Under the pieces are notes generated by a model. The model searched no databases and had not been told where the DNA came from. It saw only the letters and a program-made list of their open reading frames with translations. Source: Candidatus Mediterraneibacter colneyensis (lineage in GTDB: Bacteria > Bacillota > Clostridia > Lachnospirales > Lachnospiraceae). Taken from it: DNA of 16,145 nt. Every line of letters starts with the position of its first letter. Within the stretch, counting starts at the first letter, position 1. Both the position numbers and the translations under genes were made by a program. Shown piece by piece: positions 1 through 7,435 of this stretch. The stretch is taken from contig DXEY01000036.1 of NCBI GenBank assembly GCA_019114745.1, forward strand, positions 1 to 16,145, given 5' to 3'.

Positions 1-22
1 TGCGATCGATAAGGAAAGATAT

Positions 23-1006
23 TTGGAAGAGATCGAGGACAGCATCCGTACGATCGGAGTCCTCACCAGCGGCGGCGATGCGCCGGGCATGAATGCGGCA
101 ATCCGTGCGGTTGTCCGTACAGCGCTCTCAAAAGGACTGAAAGTGCGCGGCATCAGAAGAGGATACCACGGGCTTCTCAGGGAAGAGATCATCGACCTGT
201 CAGCGCGTGACGTATCTGATACGATCCAGCGCGGCGGTACATTCCTTCAGACTGCGCGCTGTAAATCAATGCGTACAGAGGAAGGCCAGCAGAAAGCAGC
301 AGCGATCTGCAAGAAATACGGCATCGACGGTCTCGTTGTTATCGGCGGAGACGGTTCCTTTGCAGGAGCCCAGAAGCTGGCGAACCTTGGTGTAAACACC
401 ATAGGAATACCGGGAACGATCGATCTTGATATCGCGTGTACAGATTACACGATCGGATTCGATACCGCAGTGAATACTGCCATGGAAGCCATTGATAAAG
501 TGCGCGATACATCTACTTCCCACGAGCGCTGCAGCATCATCGAGGTTATGGGCCGTGATGCGGGGTATCTGGCTCTGTGGTGCGGTATCGCCAACGGCGC
601 GGAGCGTATCCTGATGCCGGAGGAGCACGATTACAATGAGCAGGAGATCATTGATGATATCATGGCGAACAAGAAGCGCGGCAAGAAGAATTATATCATC
701 ATCAACGCCGAGGGTATCGGCGACTCCATCAATATGGCAAAGAGGATTGAAGAGGCGACAGGAATCGAGACAAGAGCGACGATCCTGGGACACATGCAGC
801 GCGGCGGAAGCCCGACATGTAAAGACAGGGTATATGCTTCGATCATGGGATCTATGGCGGTGGATCTGCTCTGCCAGGGCAAGACAAACCGCGTGGTAGG
901 TTACAAAGACGGAAAATACGTTGACTTTGATATCGAAGAAGCGCTGGCAATGAAGAAGTCTATTTCTGACTATCAGTACAATGTAGCTAAGACGCTGGCA
1001 CTTTAA
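23..1006 (+). CDS. pfkA: ATP-dependent 6-phosphofructokinase
   Basis: Phosphorylates fructose 6-phosphate to fructose 1,6-bisphosphate, the committed step of glycolysis, in the cytoplasm. The product of 327 aa has the usual bacterial PfkA length. Visible motifs are TSGGDAPGMN (residues 15-24, nucleotide site), GGDGS (108-112; the Gly after GGD is typical of ATP rather than pyrophosphate users), TIDLD (132-136, holding the catalytic Asp), MGRDAGYLA (176-184) and LGHMQRGGSPT (255-265). The start is uncertain. TTG at 23 follows an AAGGAAAG-like ribosome-binding site at 11-18, but the frame is open to the window edge, so the true start may lie outside. Another frame stops at 10-12, which could be the end of an upstream gene. 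An oddity is Leu in place of the usual Asn in TIDND. murI follows after 36 bp with no terminator seen, so the two are probably co-transcribed. Family identity is very secure. Confidence 0.95.
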   Translation: MEEIEDSIRTIGVLTSGGDAPGMNAAIRAVVRTALSKGLKVRGIRRGYHGLLREEIIDLSARDVSDTIQRGGTFLQTARCKSMRTEEGQQKAAAICKKYGIDGLVVIGGDGSFAGAQKLANLGVNTIGIPGTIDLDIACTDYTIGFDTAVNTAMEAIDKVRDTSTSHERCSIIEVMGRDAGYLALWCGIANGAERILMPEEHDYNEQEIIDDIMANKKRGKKNYIIINAEGIGDSINMAKRIEEATGIETRATILGHMQRGGSPTCKDRVYASIMGSMAVDLLCQGKTNRVVGYKDGKYVDFDIEEALAMKKSISDYQYNVAKTLAL

Positions 1007-1042
1007 TATAGTAAGAAACTTAAGAAACGGAGAGATCATAAG

Positions 1043-1870
1043 GTGAGTACGGAGAGCAGGAACAGGGCGCCGGTAGGTGTGTTTGATTCCGGAGTAGGCG
1101 GCCTGACGGTGGCGAGAGAGATCGCGCGCCAGCTTCCAAATGAAAATATTGTATATTTTGGCGATACTGCCCGTGTTCCGTACGGCAGCAAGTCACAGAA
1201 CACGATCATCCGCTTCTCAGAGCAGATCATCCGTTTCTTAAAAACAAAAGATGTTAAGGCAATCGTTATAGCGTGCAATACGGCAAGTGCCCTTGCCCTG
1301 GATGCTGTGAGGGATGAATTTGACGTTCCGGTCATGGGCGTGGTCATCCCCGGCGCAAGAGCCGCTGTGGAAGCGACCAGAAACCGGAAGGTAGGGGTCG
1401 TAGGTACGGACGCTACGGTACAGAGCGGTATGTACACAAAAGTGATACAGCAGATGGCGCCGGATGTTACAGTTGTGGAAAAGGCGTGCCCGCTTTTTGT
1501 GCCTCTGGTGGAAGAAGGATTTAAGGATCATGCAGTTACCCGGGAAGTGATCGAGTATTATCTGGAGTCCATGCGCAGTTCGGATATCGACGCCATGATA
1601 CTCGGGTGTACGCATTATCCCCTTATCCGGTCAAAGATCAGGGAATATCTGGGGGAGAAGATCCAGATCGTCAACCCGGCATACGAGACTGCCATGGACC
1701 TGAAGAAACTGCTCTGTGACCGGAAAATGGAGAATGACGGCAGCACCGGAGACCACAGCAGGTATTCGTTCTATGTCAGCGATGCTGCGGAGAAGTTCCG
1801 CAGGTTTGCAAATACGGTCATGCCGTTTGATGTACCCACAACCAATGTAGTGAATATAGAAGAGTATTGA
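1043..1870 (+). CDS. murI: Glutamate racemase
   Basis: Interconverts L- and D-glutamate by a two-cysteine, cofactor-independent mechanism, supplying D-Glu for peptidoglycan. The 275 aa length is normal for the family. Motifs seen are FDSGVGG (14-20, with Asp15 and Ser16), YFGDTARVPYG (38-48), the first catalytic cysteine in ACNTAS (Cys78) and the second in LGCTHYPL (Cys189). The GTG start at 1043 is chosen because ACGGAGAG (1027-1034) sits 8 nt upstream and the conserved N-terminus begins just after it. It lies 36 bp behind pfkA and its TGA overlaps the ATG of the next gene by one base (TGATG), so the genes are likely translationally coupled. Nothing appears truncated or unusual. Confidence 0.96.
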   Translation: MSTESRNRAPVGVFDSGVGGLTVAREIARQLPNENIVYFGDTARVPYGSKSQNTIIRFSEQIIRFLKTKDVKAIVIACNTASALALDAVRDEFDVPVMGVVIPGARAAVEATRNRKVGVVGTDATVQSGMYTKVIQQMAPDVTVVEKACPLFVPLVEEGFKDHAVTREVIEYYLESMRSSDIDAMILGCTHYPLIRSKIREYLGEKIQIVNPAYETAMDLKKLLCDRKMENDGSTGDHSRYSFYVSDAAEKFRRFANTVMPFDVPTTNVVNIEEY

Positions 1871-2352
1871 TGAAAATGACAAAAGACGTATTAGTCAGCA
1901 TATCAGGAAAACATATAGATATTATGGATGATCCGTTACAGGGATACGAGCGGGGAGATGACGCCATCGAGGTCGTGACTCCCGCCAGCTATTACTGTAA
2001 GAACGGGAAGCATTATATCATCTACGATGAGGTGCTCGAGGGGATGGCAGGCACGATCAAAAACAAGATCAAGATCACCGGAACCGACAGTATCGAGATC
2101 ATGAAGAGCGGGGCTTCCAGTTCTCATATGATCTTTGAGAGGAACCGGAAGAACCAGACCTATTACCGGACGCCTTACGGTCAGATGCTGATCGGCGTAA
2201 ATACAAAGAATATGGAAGTCAGTGTGGATGATGACAGGATCAATGTGGAGCTGGATTATGAGCTCGACGTCAATCATGAACCGCTGGCGGACTGTAAGAT
2301 CAGGATGGACATTATGTCCAAAGAAAACCCGGATTTTACGGTGCTGAGCTGA
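1870..2352 (+). CDS. DUF1934 / YwiB-like beta-barrel protein
   Basis: A 160-aa protein of the DUF1934 family (YwiB of Bacillus is a relative), recognised from the overall pattern: an N-terminal strand DVLVSISGKH (6-15), a YIIYDE strand (49-54), a repeated strand-turn layout, a TPYG turn (101-104) and a C-terminal EL.Y.LDVN segment followed by acidic and hydrophobic residues. The fold is calycin-like; the cellular role is not established. No signal peptide or membrane segment is visible, so it is probably cytosolic. I chose ATG at 1870, which overlaps the murI stop by one base. A TTG codon at 1867 precedes it but is less likely. The ribosome-binding site is weak (AGAAGAG at 1859-1865), fitting coupling to murI. 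A long hairpin 10 nt after the stop ends the transcription unit. Family assignment is fairly confident; function is unknown. Confidence 0.8.
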   Translation: MKMTKDVLVSISGKHIDIMDDPLQGYERGDDAIEVVTPASYYCKNGKHYIIYDEVLEGMAGTIKNKIKITGTDSIEIMKSGASSSHMIFERNRKNQTYYRTPYGQMLIGVNTKNMEVSVDDDRINVELDYELDVNHEPLADCKIRMDIMSKENPDFTVLS

Positions 2353-2361
2353 AAAAATATT

Positions 2362-2406
2362 AAATTGGGGACGTAGTAAAATCCGATTTTACTACGTCCC
2401 CGATTT
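2362..2406. terminator. Bidirectional terminator or palindromic repeat between convergent genes
   Basis: A 16-bp perfect stem (2367-2382 with 2386-2401) encloses a 3-nt loop and extends by four A-T pairs and one G-T pair to 2362-2406. Arms begin GGGGACG and end CGTCCCC. It lies between the stop of the DUF1934 gene (+) and the stop of the gene at 2409-2849 (-). A-rich flanks on the left and T-rich on the right give modest U-tracts either way, so it can end both transcripts. The GGGGACG/CGTCCCC ends resemble dispersed palindromes of clostridial genomes (see findings). Confidence 0.75.
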
Positions 2407-2408
2407 GA

Positions 2409-2849
2409 TTATTTATTCCGACCGAAAAATCTTCTCTTTTTCTTCTGCGGCTGTTCGATGGAACCGCCTCTTACGCTCTTGATGCCGGTTATGTACAGGC
2501 CGCTTACGACCGCCTTGATCTCCTTCTTTACCGGGATCACTTCAAATACTTTGCTGTCGCACATCAGTGTCGTGATCTTCGGTCCGATCTTTGCTTTTAC
2601 GACCGGAACTTTCGTACGCCTTAAATACTTCGGCGTGTTTTCAACGACTACTGACGGAAGCCCTGCCTCCCTTAGCTTCATTCTCTTTTTATCAATGACA
2701 AGCATGCTGAGTGTCTGCGCTACGGCGTCCATCTGCTCCTGCTGTTCCGCCTGCCTCTTTTCTGCTCTCTTCCCGAAGAAATAGAGTGCGATGCACGCTG
2801 CGATCAGGACGACCAGGATTACGATCAGCACAATAGTTACTGGACTCAC
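2409..2849 (-). CDS. Membrane-anchored protein of unknown function
   Basis: I do not recognise a named family. The 146-aa product starts with one strong transmembrane segment (about residues 4-25), followed by a basic, Gln/Glu-rich stretch (27-45) that could form a short coiled coil. A compact domain then follows (about 48-128) with the features IDKKRMKLREAGLP and KVPVVKAKIGPKITTLMC. The tail is very basic (QKKKRRFFGRNK, about 135-146). No lipobox or cleavage site is obvious, so it probably stays anchored; the charges suggest the domain faces the cytoplasm. The GTG start is chosen because a perfect AGGAGGG (complement of 2859-2865) lies 9 nt upstream. It has its own promoter and stands alone between the divergent cardiolipin synthase and the convergent DUF1934 gene, so context gives no clue to function. 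Confidence 0.8.
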   Translation of the reverse strand: MSPVTIVLIVILVVLIAACIALYFFGKRAEKRQAEQQEQMDAVAQTLSMLVIDKKRMKLREAGLPSVVVENTPKYLRRTKVPVVKAKIGPKITTLMCDSKVFEVIPVKKEIKAVVSGLYITGIKSVRGGSIEQPQKKKRRFFGRNK

Positions 2850-2899
2850 GATATAATACCCTCCTAAATGTTACACTTTTCTGCTTTTTCGCTTTTAGT

Positions 2900-2928
2900 A
2901 TTTTACCATTGTTTTCTGGTGAGCGCAA
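2900..2928 (-). promoter_or_regulatory. Probable sigma-A promoter for the membrane-anchored protein gene
   Basis: On the minus strand TTGCGC (2923-2928) is followed after 17 nt by TAAAAT (2900-2905). The -35 matches consensus at 3 of 6 bases and the -10 at 5 of 6. It lies about 50 nt upstream of the GTG start and back-to-back with the promoter of the cardiolipin synthase gene. Confidence 0.5.
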
Positions 2929-2949
2929 GATAATAAGTATATTTTAGGG

Positions 2950-2979
2950 TTTACTTTTAGCGGGGGGAACGAGTATACT
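2950..2979 (+). promoter_or_regulatory. Probable sigma-A promoter for cardiolipin synthase operon
   Basis: TTTACT (2950-2955) and TATACT (2974-2979) are separated by 18 nt. The -10 matches consensus at 5 of 6 bases and the -35 at 4 of 6. Transcription would start near 2986, giving a very short leader holding only the ribosome-binding site AAAAGGAG (2987-2994). Confidence 0.55.
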
Positions 2980-3001
2980 GTTATGGAAAAGGAGTTTTAC
3001 T

Positions 3002-4477
3002 ATGGCAGAAACAATTTGGAACGGAGTGGTGATCGTCTATGATTTTATCATGGACAACATCGGCATTATTAACGTCCTCTTTGCACTGATCATTGTGTTT
3101 TTCCAGAGGAGATCTCCGCAGACGGTATGGACATGGCTGCTTCTGCTGTATTTTATACCAATACTGGGATTCATCCTTTACCTGGTGATCGGGCAGGATT
3201 TCCATAAGAGCAGGATGTTTAAGGCGAAAGAGATCGAAGGGGAGCTCAAATATGCCGTCAGACGGCAGGAAGAGACGATCTACCGCAAGCAGCTCAGGCT
3301 TGCAAATCCTGAGATGTCACGTTTTAAGGATCTGATCTTATATAATCTGGAAGCCGGCGAAGCGGTGCTGACAGACAACAACGACATACGGATCTACACG
3401 GACGGCAAGGCGAAGTTCCGCGCCCTGATCGAGGAGATGCGCCAGGCGGAGCGGTACATCCATGTGCAGTATTATATTATAAGAAATGACGAACTCTGGC
3501 AGGAGATCGAGAAAGTCCTTATCGAAAAAGCGAGAGAGGGAGTGGAAGTCCGCGTCCTGTTTGACAGCATGGGATGCCGGACGATGAAGAACAGGGACTG
3601 GGAACGCCTTGAGCGGGAGGGGATCCAGGTCGCTGAATTTTTCCCTGCCCTGCTCGGGAAGCTGCAGCTCCGCGTGAACTACCGCAATCACAGAAAGATC
3701 GTGGTCATCGACGGCAGGATCGGTTTTGTGGGTGGTTTTAACGTGGGAAGGGAATACCTTGGCAGAGATAAAAAGTTCGGCTACTGGCGGGATACCCATC
3801 TGTGTATCGAAGGGGCGGCGGTGACCTCCCTGGCGGTGAGATTCGTGCTGGACTGGAACTATGCGGCGAAGGAGAATCTGTTCCTGCAGGATACTCTCTT
3901 TGAGATCCCGCAGTACACAAGACACGGGAGAGATCCGGTGCAGATCATATCCAGCGGGCCCGACTCCCAGATCAAGACGATCCATGATAATTATCTGCGC
4001 CTGATCCACAGCGCGAAAGACCACGTCTACATCCAGACGCCGTACTTTATACCGGACGAGTCAATTTTTGACGCTCTGAAGATCGCAAGCCGCTCGGGCA
4101 TCGACGTGCGCATTATGGTGCCGTGCAAGCCGGATCATCCGTTTGTCTACTGGGCGACCTATTCCTACCTTGGGGATATGGTGGCCGCCGGAGCGAAGTG
4201 TTATGTATACAATAACGGATTCCTGCATGCGAAGACGCTGACCGTGGACGGCATGGTGGCGTGTGTGGGAACCGCAAATATGGATATCCGCAGTTTCGGG
4301 CTCAACTTTGAAGTAAACGCTGTGATCTACAGCGAGAGAACCGTGCAGAAACTGGAGCGCGCATTTGAGAATGATATGACTCAGTGTACGCATGTGACGA
4401 GAAAGGTATACGATGAGAGAAGTCTCGTCATTAAGGCAAAAGAACAGTTTTCCAGGCTGTTATCTCCTCTTTTATAG
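3002..4477 (+). CDS. cls: Cardiolipin synthase (phospholipase D type)
   Basis: Condenses two phosphatidylglycerol molecules into cardiolipin plus glycerol at the cytoplasmic membrane. The 491-aa length is typical. Two N-terminal membrane helices (about 18-36 and 43-63) carry the PLDc_N region, ending LVIGQDF. Two phospholipase D active-site motifs follow: HKD1 with His230, Lys232 and Asp237 (NHRKIVVIDG, then GFVGGFN), and HKD2 with His409, Lys411 and Asp416 (FLHAKTLTVDG, then VGTANMD). Both are intact, so the enzyme should be active. ATG at 3002 follows AAAAGGAG with 7 nt spacing. The lipoprotein gene starts 48 bp downstream with no terminator visible, so co-transcription is likely. Bacteria often carry several paralogues; this one is a standard membrane-bound Cls. 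Confidence 0.95.
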   Translation: MAETIWNGVVIVYDFIMDNIGIINVLFALIIVFFQRRSPQTVWTWLLLLYFIPILGFILYLVIGQDFHKSRMFKAKEIEGELKYAVRRQEETIYRKQLRLANPEMSRFKDLILYNLEAGEAVLTDNNDIRIYTDGKAKFRALIEEMRQAERYIHVQYYIIRNDELWQEIEKVLIEKAREGVEVRVLFDSMGCRTMKNRDWERLEREGIQVAEFFPALLGKLQLRVNYRNHRKIVVIDGRIGFVGGFNVGREYLGRDKKFGYWRDTHLCIEGAAVTSLAVRFVLDWNYAAKENLFLQDTLFEIPQYTRHGRDPVQIISSGPDSQIKTIHDNYLRLIHSAKDHVYIQTPYFIPDESIFDALKIASRSGIDVRIMVPCKPDHPFVYWATYSYLGDMVAAGAKCYVYNNGFLHAKTLTVDGMVACVGTANMDIRSFGLNFEVNAVIYSERTVQKLERAFENDMTQCTHVTRKVYDERSLVIKAKEQFSRLLSPLL

Positions 4478-4525
4478 GAGCAGCCCGGCTGATAAAAACA
4501 CAAGATATGGAAAAGGAGAAAGAAT

Positions 4526-5605
4526 ATGAAAAAGAAACTGATCAGCGTAATGCTCGCCGCAGCATTAGCAGGAACACTTGCGGGATGCAGCGGAGAGCTC
4601 TCAAACGAATATGTCACTGTGACGCAGTATAAGGGGCTGGAAGTACCGCAGCCCGCTCAGACAGAAGTGACGGACGACCAGGTAGAGCAGACCATCGAGA
4701 GCAATCTGGCTGTTTATGCCGGAAGAGAGGCTGTGACAGACAGGCCGGCTCAGACAGGTGACATCGTGAATATCGATTATACAGGGTATCTTGACGGCGA
4801 GGCGTTTGACGGCGGATCGGAAGAGGGCGCTGAACTTGAACTGGGAAGCGGCTCGTTTATCGGGGCAACAGAGGATTATGCCGGATTCGAGGAGCAGATC
4901 GAAGGACACACCCCCGGGGAAGAGTTTGATATCCAGGTACAGTTCCCTGATCCGTACACAATGAATCCGGACATGTCCGGCGCTGTGGCGGATTTCCATA
5001 TCGTGCTGAACTCTATCGAGGTGGAGACGGTGCCTGAACTGACAGACGAGTGGGTTCAGGAAAACAGCGAGGACTCTGACACAGTTGACGAATACAGGGA
5101 AGAGATCCGCGCACAGCTTGAAGAGACGAATGAAGCGTCGATCCGCTCAGAACTGTCCGCATCTGTGCAGAACGCGCTGCTTGAGAAGATCGAGGTAAAA
5201 GAATATCCGGAAGATGTGGTGGACGAACAGATCGAGGAGCTGACCGCGACATGGACGCAGATGGCTGAGATGTACGGCATGGAATTTACGGATTTCCTGA
5301 CGACTTATATGCAGACTACAGAAGAGCAGTTCAATGAGGATGTAAAGACAGCCGCGCAGAATACAGCCGCGTTTGACGAGGCGGTGAAGCTGATCGCAGA
5401 GAAACAGAACCTGGAGCCGACGGAAGAAGAATACGAAGAGAAGATCGCCGAGTACGCCCAGGAGGCGGGAACCGACGATGTGGAGGCGTATAAAGAGGAA
5501 GTGGGGGAAGACCGTCTGAAGACGGTGATCCTGAGAGAAGTTGTCACAGACTATCTGGTGGATGAATGCATCCAGGTGGAGCAGACCGACAGCAGCGCAG
5601 AATAA
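4526..5605 (+). CDS. Lipoprotein trigger factor-like chaperone / FKBP-type peptidyl-prolyl isomerase
   Basis: A 359-aa predicted lipoprotein. The signal peptide (1-20) has a KKK start, a hydrophobic core and the lipobox LAGC, with lipidated Cys21. Residues about 78-165 form an FKBP domain of trigger-factor type (GDIVNIDYTGYLDG at 78-91, LELGSGSFI at 104-112, then a QFPDPY segment near 139-144). Residues about 170-350 are helical, acidic and resemble the trigger-factor C-terminal chaperone arms. The N-terminal ribosome-binding domain of cytosolic trigger factor is missing and replaced by the lipoprotein leader. It probably works on the outer face of the membrane, helping secreted proteins fold, like PrsA. 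The usual FIPGFE loop reads FIGATEDYAGFE, with about six extra residues and no Pro. The ribosome-binding site AAGGAG (4513-4518) is 7 nt upstream. Family is secure; the extracellular role is inferred. Confidence 0.88.
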   Translation: MKKKLISVMLAAALAGTLAGCSGELSNEYVTVTQYKGLEVPQPAQTEVTDDQVEQTIESNLAVYAGREAVTDRPAQTGDIVNIDYTGYLDGEAFDGGSEEGAELELGSGSFIGATEDYAGFEEQIEGHTPGEEFDIQVQFPDPYTMNPDMSGAVADFHIVLNSIEVETVPELTDEWVQENSEDSDTVDEYREEIRAQLEETNEASIRSELSASVQNALLEKIEVKEYPEDVVDEQIEELTATWTQMAEMYGMEFTDFLTTYMQTTEEQFNEDVKTAAQNTAAFDEAVKLIAEKQNLEPTEEEYEEKIAEYAQEAGTDDVEAYKEEVGEDRLKTVILREVVTDYLVDECIQVEQTDSSAE

Positions 5606-5655
5606 AAAGAATCAGGAACAAATATAAAATTAAAAATAAATAAGGAGGGATCACG

Positions 5656-6525
5656 ATGAAAATGGAGAATGAAAGGCTCTGTGTGGAGATCTCAGAGTCG
5701 GGCGCGGAAGTGACGAGGATCTTTGACAAGGAGAAGGGAAACGACGTCCTGTGGGATGCAGATCCGGCTTACTGGAAAAGACACTCCCCGGTGCTCTTCC
5801 CGAATGTGGGAAAGACATGGCACAATACCGTGCAGATCGGCGGAGTCCAGTATCCTACGTCCCAGCACGGCTTCGCGAGGGACTGCCAGTTTAAGTGTAT
5901 CTGTGAAAAGGAGGGCACGGCGTCATTTCTCCTGACCTCAAGTGAGGAGACGAAAGAAGTGTATCCCTTCGACTTTGAACTGGTCATTACCTATACGCTG
6001 AAGGAGAATACCCTGAGGGTAGAGTGGGAAGTACGCAATCCGGGTGAGGAAGAGATGTGCTTTACGATCGGGGGGCATCCGGCGTTCCGCTTTGCACGGA
6101 AGGATGAGAAAAAAACAGATTATCTGCTGAGATTTCCGGGAAAAGAATCGCTGGAGTATATCCTGATCGATCCGGCTGAAGCGGCGGCGGATCCTGAGAA
6201 GGTATATACGCTTCCTCTGGAAAACGAGTGCTGCCGGCTGACAGAAGAGCTGTTTGTCAACGACGCCCTGATCTTTGACCACGGGCAGATCGAAGAAGTG
6301 GTGATCTGCAGGAAAGACGGCACTCCTTATGTGCGGATGGAATGCGAAGGATTTCCGAATTTCGGTATCTGGTCTGTAAAAGACGCGCCTTTCGTATGCC
6401 TGGAGCCCTGGATGGGAAGATGCGATGATGTGGGATTTGCAGGTGAACTTTCAGAAAAGCCGAATGTGAATAAGGTAAAGCCGGGCGGAGAGTTCCGCAA
6501 AGGCTATACAGTGATCGTGGAATAG
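5656..6525 (+). CDS. Aldose 1-epimerase family protein, LacX-like
   Basis: A 289-aa galactose-mutarotase-fold protein of the LacX-like branch, expected to interconvert alpha and beta anomers of a free sugar or act on a related sugar phosphate. Key residues are present: His71 in QHGFAR, the catalytic-type His141 in GGHPAF, and Glu250 in CLEPWMGR. The many beta strands between them fit the mutarotase sandwich. There is no signal peptide, so it is cytosolic. ATG at 5656 has an excellent AAGGAGGG (5642-5649) 6 nt upstream; a second in-frame ATG lies two codons later. It is 50 bp after the lipoprotein gene, across an A/T-rich leader without a terminator, and ends ahead of a strong terminator. The exact sugar is not predictable, and neighbours do not suggest a sugar operon. 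Confidence 0.87.
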   Translation: MKMENERLCVEISESGAEVTRIFDKEKGNDVLWDADPAYWKRHSPVLFPNVGKTWHNTVQIGGVQYPTSQHGFARDCQFKCICEKEGTASFLLTSSEETKEVYPFDFELVITYTLKENTLRVEWEVRNPGEEEMCFTIGGHPAFRFARKDEKKTDYLLRFPGKESLEYILIDPAEAAADPEKVYTLPLENECCRLTEELFVNDALIFDHGQIEEVVICRKDGTPYVRMECEGFPNFGIWSVKDAPFVCLEPWMGRCDDVGFAGELSEKPNVNKVKPGGEFRKGYTVIVE

Positions 6526-6554
6526 CCCCGGACTTTGGCTCGTCGCCATCGCAA

Positions 6555-6593
6555 AAAACAGAGACTGACACATTGTGTGTCGGTCTCTGTTTT
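6555..6593. terminator. Bidirectional rho-independent terminator
   Basis: An 18-bp stem (6555-6572 with 6576-6593, one T-G wobble) has a 3-nt TTG loop. The right arm ends in TTTT and the left side begins with six A residues (6553-6558), giving U-tracts on both strands. It lies between the epimerase gene (+) and the TetR-type gene (-), which converge here, and can end both. Confidence 0.88.
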
Positions 6594-6604
6594 GCTTTCG
6601 GTGA

Positions 6605-7216
6605 TCATGTCATCAGAAAATTAAGTGATCCGGGCGGATTGTCCGTCCCCTTTTCTACAAGGGAGACAAGCCCGGCAATCGTCTCTTCGATCTCTTCCCG
6701 GGACGAGGGTACGACCGTGTTGTCCATCTTTACTGTCAGTACGATCAGCACGATCTCGGCAAGCGCTTCCGGCTTAGAGAAATGGATCTCACCTGTATCG
6801 ATCCCCTGCCGGATGATCTCGGCAAGGACAGGTTTGAACTCGCTGATCAGGTGGTTCATATATTTCTGGTGGAGCAGAGCCTTCTCAGCGGCTCCGACTT
6901 CTGATTCTTCACCTGAACGCAGGTATTCTGTGGAGGAATTTCTGCAGGCCTGGAATATCATCGCCATCCGCGTAAAGGGAGGAATGTCTGTCTGGGATGA
7001 GAGATTTTTAGCCGTAGACAGTGGCTTTTCGTAATTTCTTTCCACCAGAGCCTCCAGTATGGCATCTTTAGAAGGAAAGTAGTAGTAGATGCTTCCCTTT
7101 CCGATGCCCGCAGTCTGTGCGATCTCGCTGACAGAGATCGTTTTCAGCCGCCTGTTTTCAAGAAGATTCTGCAAAGCGTCAAGTATCAGGTCGTATTTCT
7201 TCTTTTGTCCCGGCAT
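6605..7216 (-). CDS. TetR/AcrR-family transcriptional regulator
   Basis: A 203-aa TetR-type repressor. The N-terminal DNA-binding domain (about 8-52) has the typical helix-turn-helix: ISVSEIAQTAGIGKGSIYYYFPSKD (27-51), with the YYYF signature of the family. The rest is an all-helical ligand-binding and dimer domain with no recognisable ligand. It is transcribed away from the SCP2/hydrolase/condensation/ACP/ligase operon, the classic arrangement for a local repressor. Two candidate operator sites lie at the operon promoter. The ligand may be an acyl-CoA, a lipid or the pathway product, by analogy with TetR regulators of lipid pathways; this is inference. ATG at 7216 follows a modest GGAAGGCGG. 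The gene converges on the epimerase gene across a shared terminator. Confidence 0.93.
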   Translation of the reverse strand: MPGQKKKYDLILDALQNLLENRRLKTISVSEIAQTAGIGKGSIYYYFPSKDAILEALVERNYEKPLSTAKNLSSQTDIPPFTRMAMIFQACRNSSTEYLRSGEESEVGAAEKALLHQKYMNHLISEFKPVLAEIIRQGIDTGEIHFSKPEALAEIVLIVLTVKMDNTVVPSSREEIEETIAGLVSLVEKGTDNPPGSLNFLMT

Positions 7217-7289
7217 AGTATCCGCCTTCCCCGTAATTGTAATTTGCAGTCCGTTCCGGATGTCTGCTCAGATTAAATCGTTACAACTC

Positions 7290-7298
7290 AGTATAGCA
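7290..7298 (-). promoter_or_regulatory. Extended -10 promoter for the TetR-type gene
   Basis: The minus strand reads TGC followed by TATACT (complement of 7290-7295), an extended -10 element with 5 of 6 consensus bases. The -35 region 17 nt upstream is poor (TGGTTC), as tolerated at extended -10 promoters. The predicted leader is about 65 nt. Confidence 0.5.
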
Positions 7299-7376
7299 CA
7301 TCCCTCCGAAAAGAACCAGCGGGAAAACGCACAAAAAAACTGTGGGAAAAGAGGAGGATTTTGAGCGGAACAGATG

Positions 7377-7405
7377 TTGACCGACAGTCGAAAAAATGAT
7401 ACTCT
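7377..7405 (+). promoter_or_regulatory. Probable promoter of the lipid-conjugation operon
   Basis: TTGACC (7377-7382; 5 of 6 consensus) and TACTCT (7400-7405) are 17 nt apart, and TGA directly before the latter makes an extended -10. The -35 is embedded in the first candidate operator, so a bound repressor would block RNA polymerase. The likely start site is near 7412, upstream of the second site. Confidence 0.5.
7378..7391 (+). promoter_or_regulatory. Candidate TetR operator, site 1
   Basis: TGACCGACAGTCGA holds an imperfect 11-bp dyad GACC-N3-AGTC (7379-7389) overlapping the -35 box. A near-identical copy lies 44 bp downstream and the divergent gene encodes a TetR regulator, whose family binds short dyads of this kind. 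Binding is inferred. Confidence 0.5.
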
Positions 7406-7421
7406 AACAGAAAAGATAACA

Positions 7422-7435
7422 TGACCAACGGTCGA
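7422..7435 (+). promoter_or_regulatory. Candidate TetR operator, site 2
   Basis: TGACCAACGGTCGA holds the dyad GACC-N3-GGTC (7423-7433), matching site 1 at 12 of 14 positions and also followed by an A-run and TGA. The start-to-start distance of 44 bp is about four helical turns, so both would face the same side of the DNA. It lies just after the predicted transcription start, suiting repression. Confidence 0.5.

Noticed and set aside
266..1039. Long minus-strand open frame opposite pfkA
   Set aside because: Antisense shadow of a clearly identified gene; its translation has no recognisable domain.
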